Shown in pieces: positions 41,650 to 48,831 of a stretch of DNA of 64,000 bases; position 1 is the first letter of the stretch; each line of letters begins with the position of its first letter. The DNA is from Palsa-1447 sp035546595. GTDB taxonomy: Bacteria; Verrucomicrobiota; Verrucomicrobiia; Opitutales; Opitutaceae. The stretch spans positions 18,617 to 82,616 of the forward strand of contig DASZWO010000058.1 of assembly GCA_035546595.1 (NCBI GenBank), given 5' to 3'. Both the position numbers and the translations under genes were made by a program. Below the pieces are notes generated by a model. The model did not search any database. It saw only the letters and a program-made list of their open reading frames with translations, and was not told where the DNA came from.

Positions 41650-41961
41650 CTAGTGGCGTCCGTCGTGGCCGTCATGGCCGTCGCCGTGCGGATGGCCGCC
41701 GCCGCGGGGAGCCTCGTGGTGCTCCGCATGCGGCTCCTCATGGTGGACCGACGGACGCGGCGCAAAGTGCCGGTCGGGCGCGTGGGTGATGATGACGTCG
41801 TTGTGGTACCAGGGATGGCCGTAGTACACCGGCCCGCCATAGGCGGGGCCGTAGTAGTCGACGTCCGCTCCGGCGTAGCCCTCCCCGACGCAGCCGGAGA
41901 GCAGCAGCCCGGCGCCGGCGAGGGCGCCCAGGCCGCAGAGGATCCGGAGGCGCCGGCTCAT
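41650..41961 (-). CDS. Small His-rich lipoprotein
   Basis: 103 residues, not recognised. Lipoprotein signal 'ALAGAGLLLSGC' with Cys at 24. The mature part has a Tyr/Gly-rich segment ('DYYGPAYGGPVYYGHPWYH') and a C-terminal His-rich tail of the form HGDGHDGHDGRH with about 18 His residues, a plausible metal-binding surface. Its ATG overlaps the stop of the VOC gene by ATGA, so it is translationally coupled. Its stop is 2 bases from the convergent GlcD-like gene's stop. Confidence 0.7.
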   Translation of the reverse strand: MSRRLRILCGLGALAGAGLLLSGCVGEGYAGADVDYYGPAYGGPVYYGHPWYHNDVIITHAPDRHFAPRPSVHHEEPHAEHHEAPRGGGHPHGDGHDGHDGRH

Positions 41962-42860
41962 GGCTGCGCCCCCTGGTTCTGCACCGCGGCGGGATCGCTC
42001 ATCTCCATCACGCCGACCGCGCCGTCGACCGGGTCGGCCAGGATGGCGATGCGGCTGCCGGGCTGGGTGGACTTCGGGTCGACCAGCACCCGGCCGCCGA
42101 GCGAGGCGACCCTGCCGACCGTCCGGTCGACGCTGGCGACGCGGACAAAGGCGAGCCAGCCGGGCATGGCGTCGGGGCGGTTGGGCAGGGGCCCAAGGGC
42201 GCCGCGGGCCAAACCCTGGCTGCTCAAAAGGTAGACGTCCGGCCGGTTCCGGGCCGTGTCGGGGGTGACCGAGTATCCGAAGACCGCCTGGTAGAACCGC
42301 ATCCCGTCGGCCGAATCCTTCGCGAAGACGTGCGCCCAGGCCCAGTCGCCGACCTCGGGCTCGTAGTCCTCGGGATCGCCGCTCGAGGAGTGGAGGATGC
42401 CGAAAAGCCCGCCCTGGTCGTCCGCCAGCATCGCCTGGGTGCCGCGCGCCGGCAGCTCCTTGGGGGGGAACACCACGCGGCCGCCGTTGGCCAGCGCGAC
42501 CGCCACCGTCCGCGGCACGTCGGCGACGGAGAGATAGACGATCCAGCGCCCGCGGCCCTGGTCCCGCGCCGCCGCCGGCCGCTCCGCCACGCCCGCCACC
42601 GGCTGGCCGCCGGAGGAGAGGATGGTGTAGGCGCGCCCGTGGCGCCGGAGCGTGTTCGCCGTCCAGCCGAAGAGCGCGGTGTAGAAGCGGATGGCCGCTT
42701 CCGGGTCGCTGGTGTGGAGGTCGGCCCAGACGATCTTGCCCTGGAGCGACTGGTTGGTCGGAGGGGTGTTGATCGGCGGGAGGCTCGGGCCTTGCGCCCG
42801 CAGGCTCGCGGCGGCGAGGGCCAGCGCCAGAAGTGGACCGAGGAATCGCACCTCCCGCAT
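41958..42860 (-). CDS. Secreted protein with two VOC (glyoxalase-like) domains
   Basis: 300 residues. A Sec signal peptide ('LLALALAAASLRAQG') is unusual for this superfamily, whose members are mostly cytosolic. Domain 1 (about 40-155) begins 'IVWADLHTSDPEAAIRFYTALFGW'; domain 2 (about 165-285) begins 'WAWAHVFAKDSADGMRFYQAVFGY' and ends 'GSRIAILADPVDGAVGVMEM'. These are typical VOC strand patterns. The metal ligands could not be fixed. It is coupled by ATGA to a His-rich lipoprotein, so a periplasmic metal-linked role is possible. Confidence 0.85.
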   Translation of the reverse strand: MREVRFLGPLLALALAAASLRAQGPSLPPINTPPTNQSLQGKIVWADLHTSDPEAAIRFYTALFGWTANTLRRHGRAYTILSSGGQPVAGVAERPAAARDQGRGRWIVYLSVADVPRTVAVALANGGRVVFPPKELPARGTQAMLADDQGGLFGILHSSSGDPEDYEPEVGDWAWAHVFAKDSADGMRFYQAVFGYSVTPDTARNRPDVYLLSSQGLARGALGPLPNRPDAMPGWLAFVRVASVDRTVGRVASLGGRVLVDPKSTQPGSRIAILADPVDGAVGVMEMSDPAAVQNQGAQP

Positions 42861-42884
42861 AGACCGGCATTGCCCGGAGTGGTT

Positions 42885-43328
42885 TCAAAGCCGGGCCCAG
42901 ACGGCGTGCAGCTCGCGCATTTCGGGCAGGGTGGCGGCCGCCCGCAGCCAGACCGGCCCGGGATAGCGGCGCTCCGAGGCGGCGATGCGGTCGGGCCGCA
43001 GGACCGCCAGCAGCGCGTGCCGCCCGTCCGCGCACCGGCGGCAGGGGAGGTTGCCCTCGGGAGGGAGGCCGGAGCGGGCCCAGGCCTCCGCCTCCTCCCG
43101 CCACCCCACGCGGCCGTAGCGGTGGCAGCCGTGGCGCCGGATGAGCCAGCTGAGCCAGGCCGCCTCCGGGACCAGCTCGGCGCCGGCCAGGAGGTATTCA
43201 TTGAGGGTGGCCTCCTCGGGGTGGCCGGCCGCGGCGGCCATGCCCTCGAGGATGTCCGGGGTGAGGAGCCCAGCCTCCCGGAGGTCGGCCAGCAGGGTGG
43301 CGTCGGCGGCGCCTCGGACGCGGATCAT
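42885..43328 (-). CDS. Hypothetical protein, possible GspE/PilB N-terminal (MshEN-like) domain plus CxxC
   Basis: 147 residues. The first 65 residues ('LLADLREAGLLTPDILEGM...TLNEYLLAGAELVPEAAWLSWLIRRHG') have the L-x-E-x-G-L-(L/I)-T/V-x-x-x-L double-repeat rhythm of the MshEN domain found at the N-terminus of secretion ATPases; this resemblance is by eye only. The second half holds 'LPCRRCADGRHALLAVLRPD', a C-x-x-C. It is the last gene of the six-gene minus-strand chain and its ATG overlaps the stop of the previous gene. Confidence 0.5.
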   Translation of the reverse strand: MIRVRGAADATLLADLREAGLLTPDILEGMAAAAGHPEEATLNEYLLAGAELVPEAAWLSWLIRRHGCHRYGRVGWREEAEAWARSGLPPEGNLPCRRCADGRHALLAVLRPDRIAASERRYPGPVWLRAAATLPEMRELHAVWARL

Positions 43329-43603
43329 CGGCGGGGGCGGCCGGGGCGCAGCAGGCCGGCCAGCGCCAGGGCGGCGCCCGCCGGGCCGAGGATGCGGCCG
43401 TGCCCGGTCGGCAGGAAGCAGAGCGTCGCGCTGTAGGCCAGGCCGCAGGCGAGGGCCGCGCGCCGCCAGTTGAAGGCCAGGCAGCCGATCGCGGCCACGG
43501 CGCAGTGCAGCCCGGCCGCGAGCCACAGCTCGGCCACCAGCCGGCCGTGGGCCGCCGCCAGCGCCGGGGAGAGTTCCGGCAGCGCGAGGGGAAGCGGGGG
43601 CAT
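43325..43603 (-). CDS. Small membrane protein of unknown function
   Basis: 92 residues with two or three hydrophobic helices ('LWLAAGLHCAVAAIGCLAF', 'AALACGLAYSATLCFL', 'ILGPAGAALALAGLL') and an Arg-rich C-terminus (RPGRPRR), suggesting a cytoplasmic tail. Not recognised. Size and topology would fit a small secretion-channel or anchoring subunit. It starts 4 bases after the stop of its upstream neighbour and overlaps the next gene by ATGA. Confidence 0.5.
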   Translation of the reverse strand: MPPLPLALPELSPALAAAHGRLVAELWLAAGLHCAVAAIGCLAFNWRRAALACGLAYSATLCFLPTGHGRILGPAGAALALAGLLRPGRPRR

Positions 43604-43607
43604 GGCG

Positions 43608-43928
43608 TCAGGGTCCGGGCAGGGGAGCCCTCCAGGGCCCGGGGCGCAGCGCCTCGCCGGGCGGGAGAGCGATCGCCGCCGGCCGGGCGTCCCGAGCGGC
43701 GGCCGTCGCGGCCCGGGCCGCCAGGTAGTCGCGGAGCCGCGGGTCGCGCAGGAGCGCCGCGCGCTCGGCGGGGGTGAGGTCCGCGAAGCGCCGCGGGGCC
43801 GCCTCCGCCAGGTAGGTGTCGAGCGGGGAGGGCGCGGCGCCTTCCGCCGCCGCCCGGGCGCACGGCGCGGCGGCGGCGAGCGCGGCGGCGAGCCGCAGGC
43901 CGCTATTGGAAGAGGATCGGCAGGTCAT
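43608..43928 (-). CDS. Small putative exported protein
   Basis: 106 residues. The N-terminus 'LRLAAALAAAAPCARAAAEG' looks like a signal peptide with cleavage after ARA. The mature part is helical ('LDTYLAEAAPRRFADLTPAERAALLRDPRLRDYLAARAA') with a Pro-rich end. Not recognised. The start lies 26 bases inside the 3' end of the Imm70-like gene, so translation is coupled. Confidence 0.5.
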   Translation of the reverse strand: MTCRSSSNSGLRLAAALAAAAPCARAAAEGAAPSPLDTYLAEAAPRRFADLTPAERAALLRDPRLRDYLAARAATAAARDARPAAIALPPGEALRPGPWRAPLPGP

Positions 43929-44250
43929 GGCGCCGGGCGGCCTCCGCCAGCTCGCGCAGGCGGCCGATCAGGTCCTCCCCGTCCACGTCGGTGAACGGGC
44001 CGAAGGGGGCGCCGGCCCCCGCCTCGCCGGCCAGGGCCGCGAGCTCCGCCGCCAGCAGGGCGCATTCGGCGGGGGTCCATTCCCCCTCGCAGTCCGAATG
44101 GCGCATCAGGGTGGGAAAGCGCGCGCCGGGCTCGCCCGCCTCGAAGCGCTCGGCCACCGCGCGGCGGAACGCCCCGAAGTCGGCATAGGAGCCGAGGTCC
44201 GCGCCCGCGAGCTCGCGGGGACCGTCGAAGACGCAGAGATAGAGGCTCAT
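43903..44250 (-). CDS. Imm70-like immunity protein
   Basis: 115 residues. The pattern 'GSYADFGAFRRAVAERFE' ... 'GARFPTLMRHSDCEGEWTPAECALLAAEL' ... 'FTDVDGEDLIGRLRELAEAARRHDLPILFQ' matches my memory of a family annotated as immunity protein 70 of polymorphic toxin systems. Such proteins bind and neutralise a cognate toxin in the cytosol. It lies directly downstream of two genes with toxin-type endonuclease features and overlaps the nearer one by ATGA, the expected toxin-then-immunity order. The Imm70 name should be checked against Pfam. Confidence 0.6.
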   Translation of the reverse strand: MSLYLCVFDGPRELAGADLGSYADFGAFRRAVAERFEAGEPGARFPTLMRHSDCEGEWTPAECALLAAELAALAGEAGAGAPFGPFTDVDGEDLIGRLRELAEAARRHDLPILFQ

Positions 44251-44498
44251 GGCAGGTCCTCCCGCGCGATCACGCCGGGCCGCGCCTGCACCAGCCCGAG
44301 GAGGTCCGGCTCGAAGCGGCAGCCGGCGGGCACCTGCAGCACCAGCTGCCGGCCGCGCTCCTCGGCGAGGAAGGCGAGCAGCCGGATCTGGTAGGTCGCG
44401 CGCAGGCGGCTGACGCGCTTGATGAGATAGAGGCGGCCGGCGGCCTCGGCGTCGGGCCGGGCGCCGCGGAGGAGGGGGGCGACGAGATCGGGATTCAT
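44247..44498 (-). CDS. Short toxin-REase-like fragment, catalytic Glu apparently lost
   Basis: 83 residues. 'LYLIKRVSRLRATYQIRLLAFLAEERGRQLVLQV' and 'FEPDLLGLV' follow the closing half of polymorphic-toxin PD-(D/E)XK domains (E-V-K-N...T-x-Q-L-R-D-x-x-x-x-A-x-x-x-G...F-x-L-x-V), but Leu stands where the E of ExK is expected and the preceding Asp-bearing half is absent. It could be an inactive remnant, an adaptor or an immunity-side mimic. It overlaps the upstream toxin and downstream immunity genes by ATGA at both ends. Confidence 0.5.
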   Translation of the reverse strand: MNPDLVAPLLRGARPDAEAAGRLYLIKRVSRLRATYQIRLLAFLAEERGRQLVLQVPAGCRFEPDLLGLVQARPGVIAREDLP

Positions 44499-44908
44499 GG
44501 TTCGGGTTCGGGAAGGGGCTTGACGGCGACGCCGTGCGGGCCGAGCCAGCGCCGGAAGTCCGGGCCGACCGGCCGGCTGGTGTAGATGGTGAGCGGGCGG
44601 TTTTCCTCCAGGGCGCGGTAGGTCTGGAGCCGGAGCTGGTAGCTCGAGTCCAGGACGCTTCCCCCGGCCTTGATCTCGGCGAGTCCGGCCGCGACGCTGT
44701 CGAGCACCGTCCCGCGGACGAGGCCGGTGGAGGTATAGTGGGGGTCGCCCACCACCTCGCGGAAGTGGGGGCTGGCGGTCTGCGCGGGGGTGGGCCGCCA
44801 CACCGCTGTGTTCTTCGGCAGGTTGAGCGCTTCCAGGGCCCGGGCCTCCGCTTCCTGCCCCCGGCTCAGCGCGGCGGGGGGCTTGGCGGAGGCGAGGGGA
44901 TCCTTCAC
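44495..44908 (-). CDS. Polymorphic-toxin-type PD-(D/E)XK endonuclease domain protein
   Basis: 137 residues from a GTG at 44906-44908; a GTG at 44941 lies inside the promoter repeat. The segment 'RGQEAEARALEALNLPKNTAVW' followed by 'GTVLDSVAAGLAEIKAGG' and 'SYQLRLQTYRALEENRPLTIYTSR' corresponds to the toxin-REase module seen at the C-termini of polymorphic toxins (xxEARVLxxLGLxKNT ... D ... ExK ... QLRxQ). Asp and E-x-K are both present, so it may be active. It lacks the long N-terminal delivery region, so it must be carried by another protein or act inside the cell. It heads the minus-strand chain ending in Imm70-like and three small envelope-type genes. Confidence 0.65.
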   Translation of the reverse strand: MKDPLASAKPPAALSRGQEAEARALEALNLPKNTAVWRPTPAQTASPHFREVVGDPHYTSTGLVRGTVLDSVAAGLAEIKAGGSVLDSSYQLRLQTYRALEENRPLTIYTSRPVGPDFRRWLGPHGVAVKPLPEPEP

Positions 44909-44918
44909 GGTCCGGAAA

Positions 44919-44960
44919 ATGATAGCAACCGGCCGGGGCACCCGGCCGGGTTGCTATCAT
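44919..44960. promoter_or_regulatory. Inverted repeat carrying two opposed extended -10 promoters
   Basis: GATAGCAACCGGCCGGG (44921-44937) and its partner CCCGGCCGGGTTGCTATC (44941-44958) pair over 17 bases with one bulged G. Each arm ends in TTGCTATCAT, an extended -10 box (TG-n-TATCAT): minus strand 44924-44919, plus strand 44955-44960. The start codons GTG 44908 and ATG 44968 follow after 10 and 7 bases. The element would co-transcribe the toxin arm and the VirD4 arm. A dimeric regulator could bind it. Confidence 0.6.
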
Positions 44961-44967
44961 CATGGGC

Positions 44968-47253
44968 ATGCCCCTGCTCCGGCTGCTCCTGGCCCTGGCC
45001 CGTTCCGGCGTCGTCCGGCTGGCCGCGCTCATTCCGGTCGATTCGCCGGCCTGGTGCATGGCGCTCAGCGCGCTGCTCGGGCTCAGCGCGGCCTGCCTCC
45101 TGCCGGGGCTCGAGGCGAGCGCCCGCGCCATGCCGGCGGTGGCGGCGGCCTTCGACGGCTTCGCCGGGGGCTGGCGCTGGCTGCGCGCCGCCGAGGCCGC
45201 GATGGGCGCGGGGGCGCTCGCGGGCGTGGCGCTGCTGCAGGCCCGCTGCCTCCAGCTCTGCCTGCCCGAGGCTTTCGAGGGCCCGGGGGGGCCGGCGGTG
45301 GCGCTGTTCGGATTCCGGGGGCGGCGCTCCGGCCTGGTCCTGGCCGGGATGCCGATTGCCGGCGACGACCTGCGGACCTCGGTCCTGGTCACCGGCGTCA
45401 CCGGCTCCTCGAAGACCGCGGGGGTGCTGCTGCCGCTGGTCTCCCGGCTCTTTGCCGCGTACTCCCGCGAGACGGCGGAGGAGAACTCGCCGGACGAGTT
45501 CCAGAAGCTCGGCGCCTTCATCCCGGAGGTGAAGGGGGACCTGGTCGACGCCTGCATCTACCTGGCGCACGAGGCCGGCCGCTGCGTCTCGCGAGACATC
45601 CTGGTGCTGACGCCCGCTTCCCGGATCCCGGTCGTGCGCTACCGGGACGAGCGGGGCCGGCGCTGGCACCTGAGCGGCCGGGGCGGGGCGGGCGGCTCCG
45701 ACGCGGGCGAGCTGCTGCCGGAGCTGCGCTTCCCGGCCGGCCATCCGCGGGCGGGGCGGCGGGTGGCCGGCGGGATTTTCGAGCGGCCGGAGGAGTTGCG
45801 CGCGGTGGAGGCCGAGCTGCGAAGGGGGGAGTTCGTCCTACGCGGCCGCCGCCCCCGGTTCATCGGCTGGCGCTGGCGGGAGCGGGACCTGGCGCGCGTC
45901 AGCCACACCGAGGCGCGCGAGCGGCCGGTCTGGCTGCCCGGCCGCCGGGCGGCGGCGCCTCCCCTCCGGCTGGCCTTCGAGGGCGTCGAGTACGTGGACA
46001 ACGGGCTGCACTACAACCTGGTGGACCCGCGGCTGCCCGCGGTGGAGGCGGCGGAGCGGCTCACCCGGCTGGCGGCGCTGGCCCGGGGCGGCGGGCCGCG
46101 GGGGGAGAACGACTACTTCTACGAGCAGGGGCGCAAGGTCATCGCCGCCTGCATCGCGCTCCACCGGGCGACCGAGCCCGAGCCGTGCACCGCCGCCGAC
46201 ATCGTCCGCCTGGCGACGCAGAACGATAGGCTGGCGGCGGCGCTGGAGCGCCTGGAGGCGCGGATCGGGTCCCTGGGCGGCGCGCCCGGGCCCGAGGCCG
46301 CGCGGGAAAAATCGCCCCTGGAGCATTTGGCGCTTTTTTTCCGGGAGGAGTGGCAAAAGATGGTCGCGGACGGAAAGACCGCGAACGTGATCAAATCCAC
46401 GATCTCCGCCGCCTTCGACGTGTTCCTCCAGGACGCCGACCTGGCCGAGACGTTCTGCCGGCCCTCGACCTTCTCCTTCGAGGACCTGCCCCAGGAGGGC
46501 AAGATCATCGGGCTGGTCCCCGGAGACCGCTACGAGCAGCTCGGCCGGCTGATCGGGACCGCCTGCAAGCTGGACTTCCAGAGCACCCTGCTCTCGCGCA
46601 ACGGCCGCTCCGACCTCAACTCCGCCCGGCTGGTGCTCTACTGCGCCGACGAGTGCCACAAGTACGCCACCGGCGGCTCGGCCACCGCGGGCGACCCCTA
46701 TTTCATGAACCTTTCCCGCTCCAACAACGTGGTCAACCTCTGCGCGACCCAGAGCTACGCCTGGATCGTCGAGGTGATCGGCCGGGAGGCGGCCAACGTC
46801 TACATCTCGGCATTCGGCGTGCAGTTCTGGCTGCAGCAGACGGACCCGGAGACCTGCCGGCGCGCCGCGGAGATCTGCGGCACGGTGGTGCGCTCGCGGG
46901 CCTCGTTGGAGCAGGACTTCAACCTCGCCGCCCTGGCGTCCGCCCTGGGCGGCGGCCGGGCCCTGGCGATCCGGCGGCGGACCCGGGAGGAGCGCGAGGA
47001 GCGCATCCGGGCGGAGGACTTCGCGCGCCTGGACGTGGGGGAGATCGTGGCCTACAACAAGGGCCGGCCCGGGCGCGCGGGCAAGGTGGCGCGGGGCCGC
47101 GCGGAGTACCTGCCCTGCACCCGCCGCCCGGCGGGGCCGGCGGCGGTCAACGCCCGCGTCCGCGAGTACTACCGCGAGGTGATCGAGAACCTCACCCACC
47201 AGCGCGGGGAGGGCGGCCGCTGGGACGGGGACGCGGGGGAGGCGGCGGCATGA
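44968..47253 (+). CDS. VirD4/TraD-type coupling ATPase
   Basis: 761 residues. Two to three N-terminal hydrophobic segments (about 1-20, 28-48 and 70-90) anchor it. Walker A 'GVTGSSKT' is at 143-150, followed by 'FIPEVKGDLVDACI', typical of the K-G-(D/E)-L segment of VirD4/TraG proteins. Walker B is 'LVLYCADECHKY' near 555, with later 'NNVVNLCATQSYAWIVEVIG' and 'VQFWLQQTDPETCRRAAEICG', the TraG/VirD4 C-terminal pattern. Such hexameric ATPases feed DNA or proteins into type IV secretion channels. No relaxase, VirB4 or channel genes are in the window. The ATG at 44968 sits where transcription should begin; ATG 44962 is an alternative. Confidence 0.87.
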   Translation: MPLLRLLLALARSGVVRLAALIPVDSPAWCMALSALLGLSAACLLPGLEASARAMPAVAAAFDGFAGGWRWLRAAEAAMGAGALAGVALLQARCLQLCLPEAFEGPGGPAVALFGFRGRRSGLVLAGMPIAGDDLRTSVLVTGVTGSSKTAGVLLPLVSRLFAAYSRETAEENSPDEFQKLGAFIPEVKGDLVDACIYLAHEAGRCVSRDILVLTPASRIPVVRYRDERGRRWHLSGRGGAGGSDAGELLPELRFPAGHPRAGRRVAGGIFERPEELRAVEAELRRGEFVLRGRRPRFIGWRWRERDLARVSHTEARERPVWLPGRRAAAPPLRLAFEGVEYVDNGLHYNLVDPRLPAVEAAERLTRLAALARGGGPRGENDYFYEQGRKVIAACIALHRATEPEPCTAADIVRLATQNDRLAAALERLEARIGSLGGAPGPEAAREKSPLEHLALFFREEWQKMVADGKTANVIKSTISAAFDVFLQDADLAETFCRPSTFSFEDLPQEGKIIGLVPGDRYEQLGRLIGTACKLDFQSTLLSRNGRSDLNSARLVLYCADECHKYATGGSATAGDPYFMNLSRSNNVVNLCATQSYAWIVEVIGREAANVYISAFGVQFWLQQTDPETCRRAAEICGTVVRSRASLEQDFNLAALASALGGGRALAIRRRTREEREERIRAEDFARLDVGEIVAYNKGRPGRAGKVARGRAEYLPCTRRPAGPAAVNARVREYYREVIENLTHQRGEGGRWDGDAGEAAA

Positions 47254-47969
47254 GCGCCCCGGCCCGGGCCCGCTACCGGTTCGTCGCGGAAACGAGGGGC
47301 GATCCGCTCGGAGCGTTTCCGGCGCTCGCCGTCGGATCCGAGCCGCTCAACCTCTGGCTGTCCCGAGCGCTGCTCGAGCCCGCCCTGCAGGCGTGGTCGG
47401 GCCTGGACCCGGCGGAGCCGGGGGCCGCCGAGGCCGTGGCGGCGGCCTTCGCCCGCGCCTCGCGGCTCGGGCGCGCCCGCTTCCAGGAGCTGCTGCCCGC
47501 GGCGGCGGCCGCGGGCGACGCCGCGCTGCTGGCGGCGGTGGGCGTCACCGCCAACCTGCAGCGGACCCTGGCGGCGCTGGGGGAGCTCCTGCTCGCGGGC
47601 GGCCGGATCGGCCCGGCGGCCGCCGGCGAGCCGGCCGAGCTCCCGCTCTCGCGCTGCTGGAGCGGGCTGCTCGAATATCCCCCCGGGGCGCCGCTCTTCG
47701 CCGCGCGCGCGCAGCCGCCGCGGGACGCGGCCACGCTCGACTACCGCCGCCGGGAGATCCGCCACCTCTCCAACGCCCTGTGGTGCGCGCCGGGCACGGT
47801 GCGCCTGCGCTGCCGCCAGGCAATCGAGGTGCTCGGGCACGAGATCCGCCGCAGCGGCCTGTTCCGGCCGGACGACCTCCGGCACCTCCGGGGCCACGGC
47901 GTGGCCGGGCGTCCGCCGCCGGCCACAGGGCATTCCCCGGTGGCGGAGACCGGGCGCGCCCGCGCTTGA
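47250..47969 (+). CDS. Alpha-helical protein of unknown function, coupled to the VirD4-like gene
   Basis: 239 residues, not recognised; no signal peptide or membrane helix. Mostly helical, Ala/Leu/Arg-rich, with a conserved-looking core 'RDAATLDYRRREIRHLSNALWCAPGTVRLRCRQAIEVLGHEIRRSG' and a disordered Arg/Pro-rich end. ATGA overlap with the coupling ATPase indicates a partner, perhaps a substrate adaptor or chaperone. A T6 run follows the stop, but the GC hairpin before it (CGGG/CCCG) is too short to call a terminator. Confidence 0.55.
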   Translation: MSAPARARYRFVAETRGDPLGAFPALAVGSEPLNLWLSRALLEPALQAWSGLDPAEPGAAEAVAAAFARASRLGRARFQELLPAAAAAGDAALLAAVGVTANLQRTLAALGELLLAGGRIGPAAAGEPAELPLSRCWSGLLEYPPGAPLFAARAQPPRDAATLDYRRREIRHLSNALWCAPGTVRLRCRQAIEVLGHEIRRSGLFRPDDLRHLRGHGVAGRPPPATGHSPVAETGRARA

Positions 47970-48033
47970 ATTTTTTACCGGGAGAAATCGTCCCGGCCGG
48001 AACCTGCCCGGGCGCGTTGGTTCTATTCCGGGC

Positions 48034-48829
48034 ATGGAACTGATGGATACATTGGAGGCCGGCGCGCCGCCGGCAGAGTCCCCGTCGGCGGTGATGGACC
48101 GCGCCGCGGAGGAGGCGCCCGAGGCGCGGCTGGCCCTGGCCCACGCCTGCGTCGTGCGCAGCGCCATCCCCTCGGGACGGATCGAGCGCATCGACCCATT
48201 GGGCAGCTTCGCCGTCGAGGGGGTGCTGGCCGTGCTGACCCACGAGAACGCCCCCCGGCTGCACTGGCCGGCCCATCCCCCGCCCCCCTGCGGCTTCCGC
48301 GACCAGTGGCTGCCGCTGCAGGACAACCGCATCCACTTCCGCGGGCAGTGCGTCGCGGTGGTGATCGCGGAGTCCGCCGCGGCCGCGCACGAGGCGGCCG
48401 GAAAGCTGCAGGTCCACTGCCGGCCCGACGTTTACGATTTCGCCGCCCAGGACCGGACCTATCGCTCGCTTTACCTCAACTATGACCCCCTGGAGGCGCG
48501 GGTGACGGTCGCGGACTGGGGCAGGGACGGCCTGGTCCTCCGGGAGGCCGCGCCCTGGGTGCCGGAGCTGCGCACCGCCGTGGCGATGGCGACCGGCTGG
48601 CCGGAGAAGAAGGTCAGCGTCGTGCCGCTGCCCGGCGCGGACGAGCCCGACGGGCCCGGACACTTCGCCTGGCCGCACAGCGTGCTCGCGGCCATGGCTT
48701 CGCGCCAGGTGGAGCGCCCGGTGCGCCTGCTGGCCTGAGGCGCCGCGCCGCGATCGCCAACGCGGTCTGGCACGCCACCGGGGCGCGCGTGCGCGAGCTG
48801 CCGGTCACCTCCGCCGGCTGCTCGGGGCC
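48034..48829 (+). pseudogene. Internally deleted xanthine dehydrogenase / aldehyde oxidase molybdopterin subunit
   Basis: The open frame 48034-48738 encodes 234 residues. 'LAHACVVRSAIPSGRIERID' and 'VRFRGQ-CVAVVIAE'-like residues match the a/b-hammerhead domain of XDH-family large subunits, and 'YDPLEARVTVADW...LREAAPWVPELRTAVAMATGWPEKKVSVV' matches the start of the Moco-binding domain. The F-G-G-x-F-G Moco motif is replaced by GADEPDGPGH. Right after the stop, in another frame (48747 on), 'AIANAVWHATGARVRELPVT' is the extreme C-terminus of the same family. About 500 internal residues are gone. A residual protein may be made but cannot be a molybdoenzyme. Confidence 0.75.
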
Positions 48830-48831
48830 GC

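Noticed and set aside
42885..47969. A complete conjugative element or type IV secretion system
   Set aside because: No relaxase, VirB4, VirB6-10, integrase, att sites or oriT were seen; only the coupling ATPase is recognisable.
47930..47980. Intrinsic terminator after the VirD4-coupled gene
   Set aside because: A T6 run is present, but the preceding stem has only four base pairs and is 8 bases away.
48034..48738. Functional small molybdoenzyme
   Set aside because: The Moco motif is replaced, about 500 residues are missing and the C-terminal tail is in another frame.
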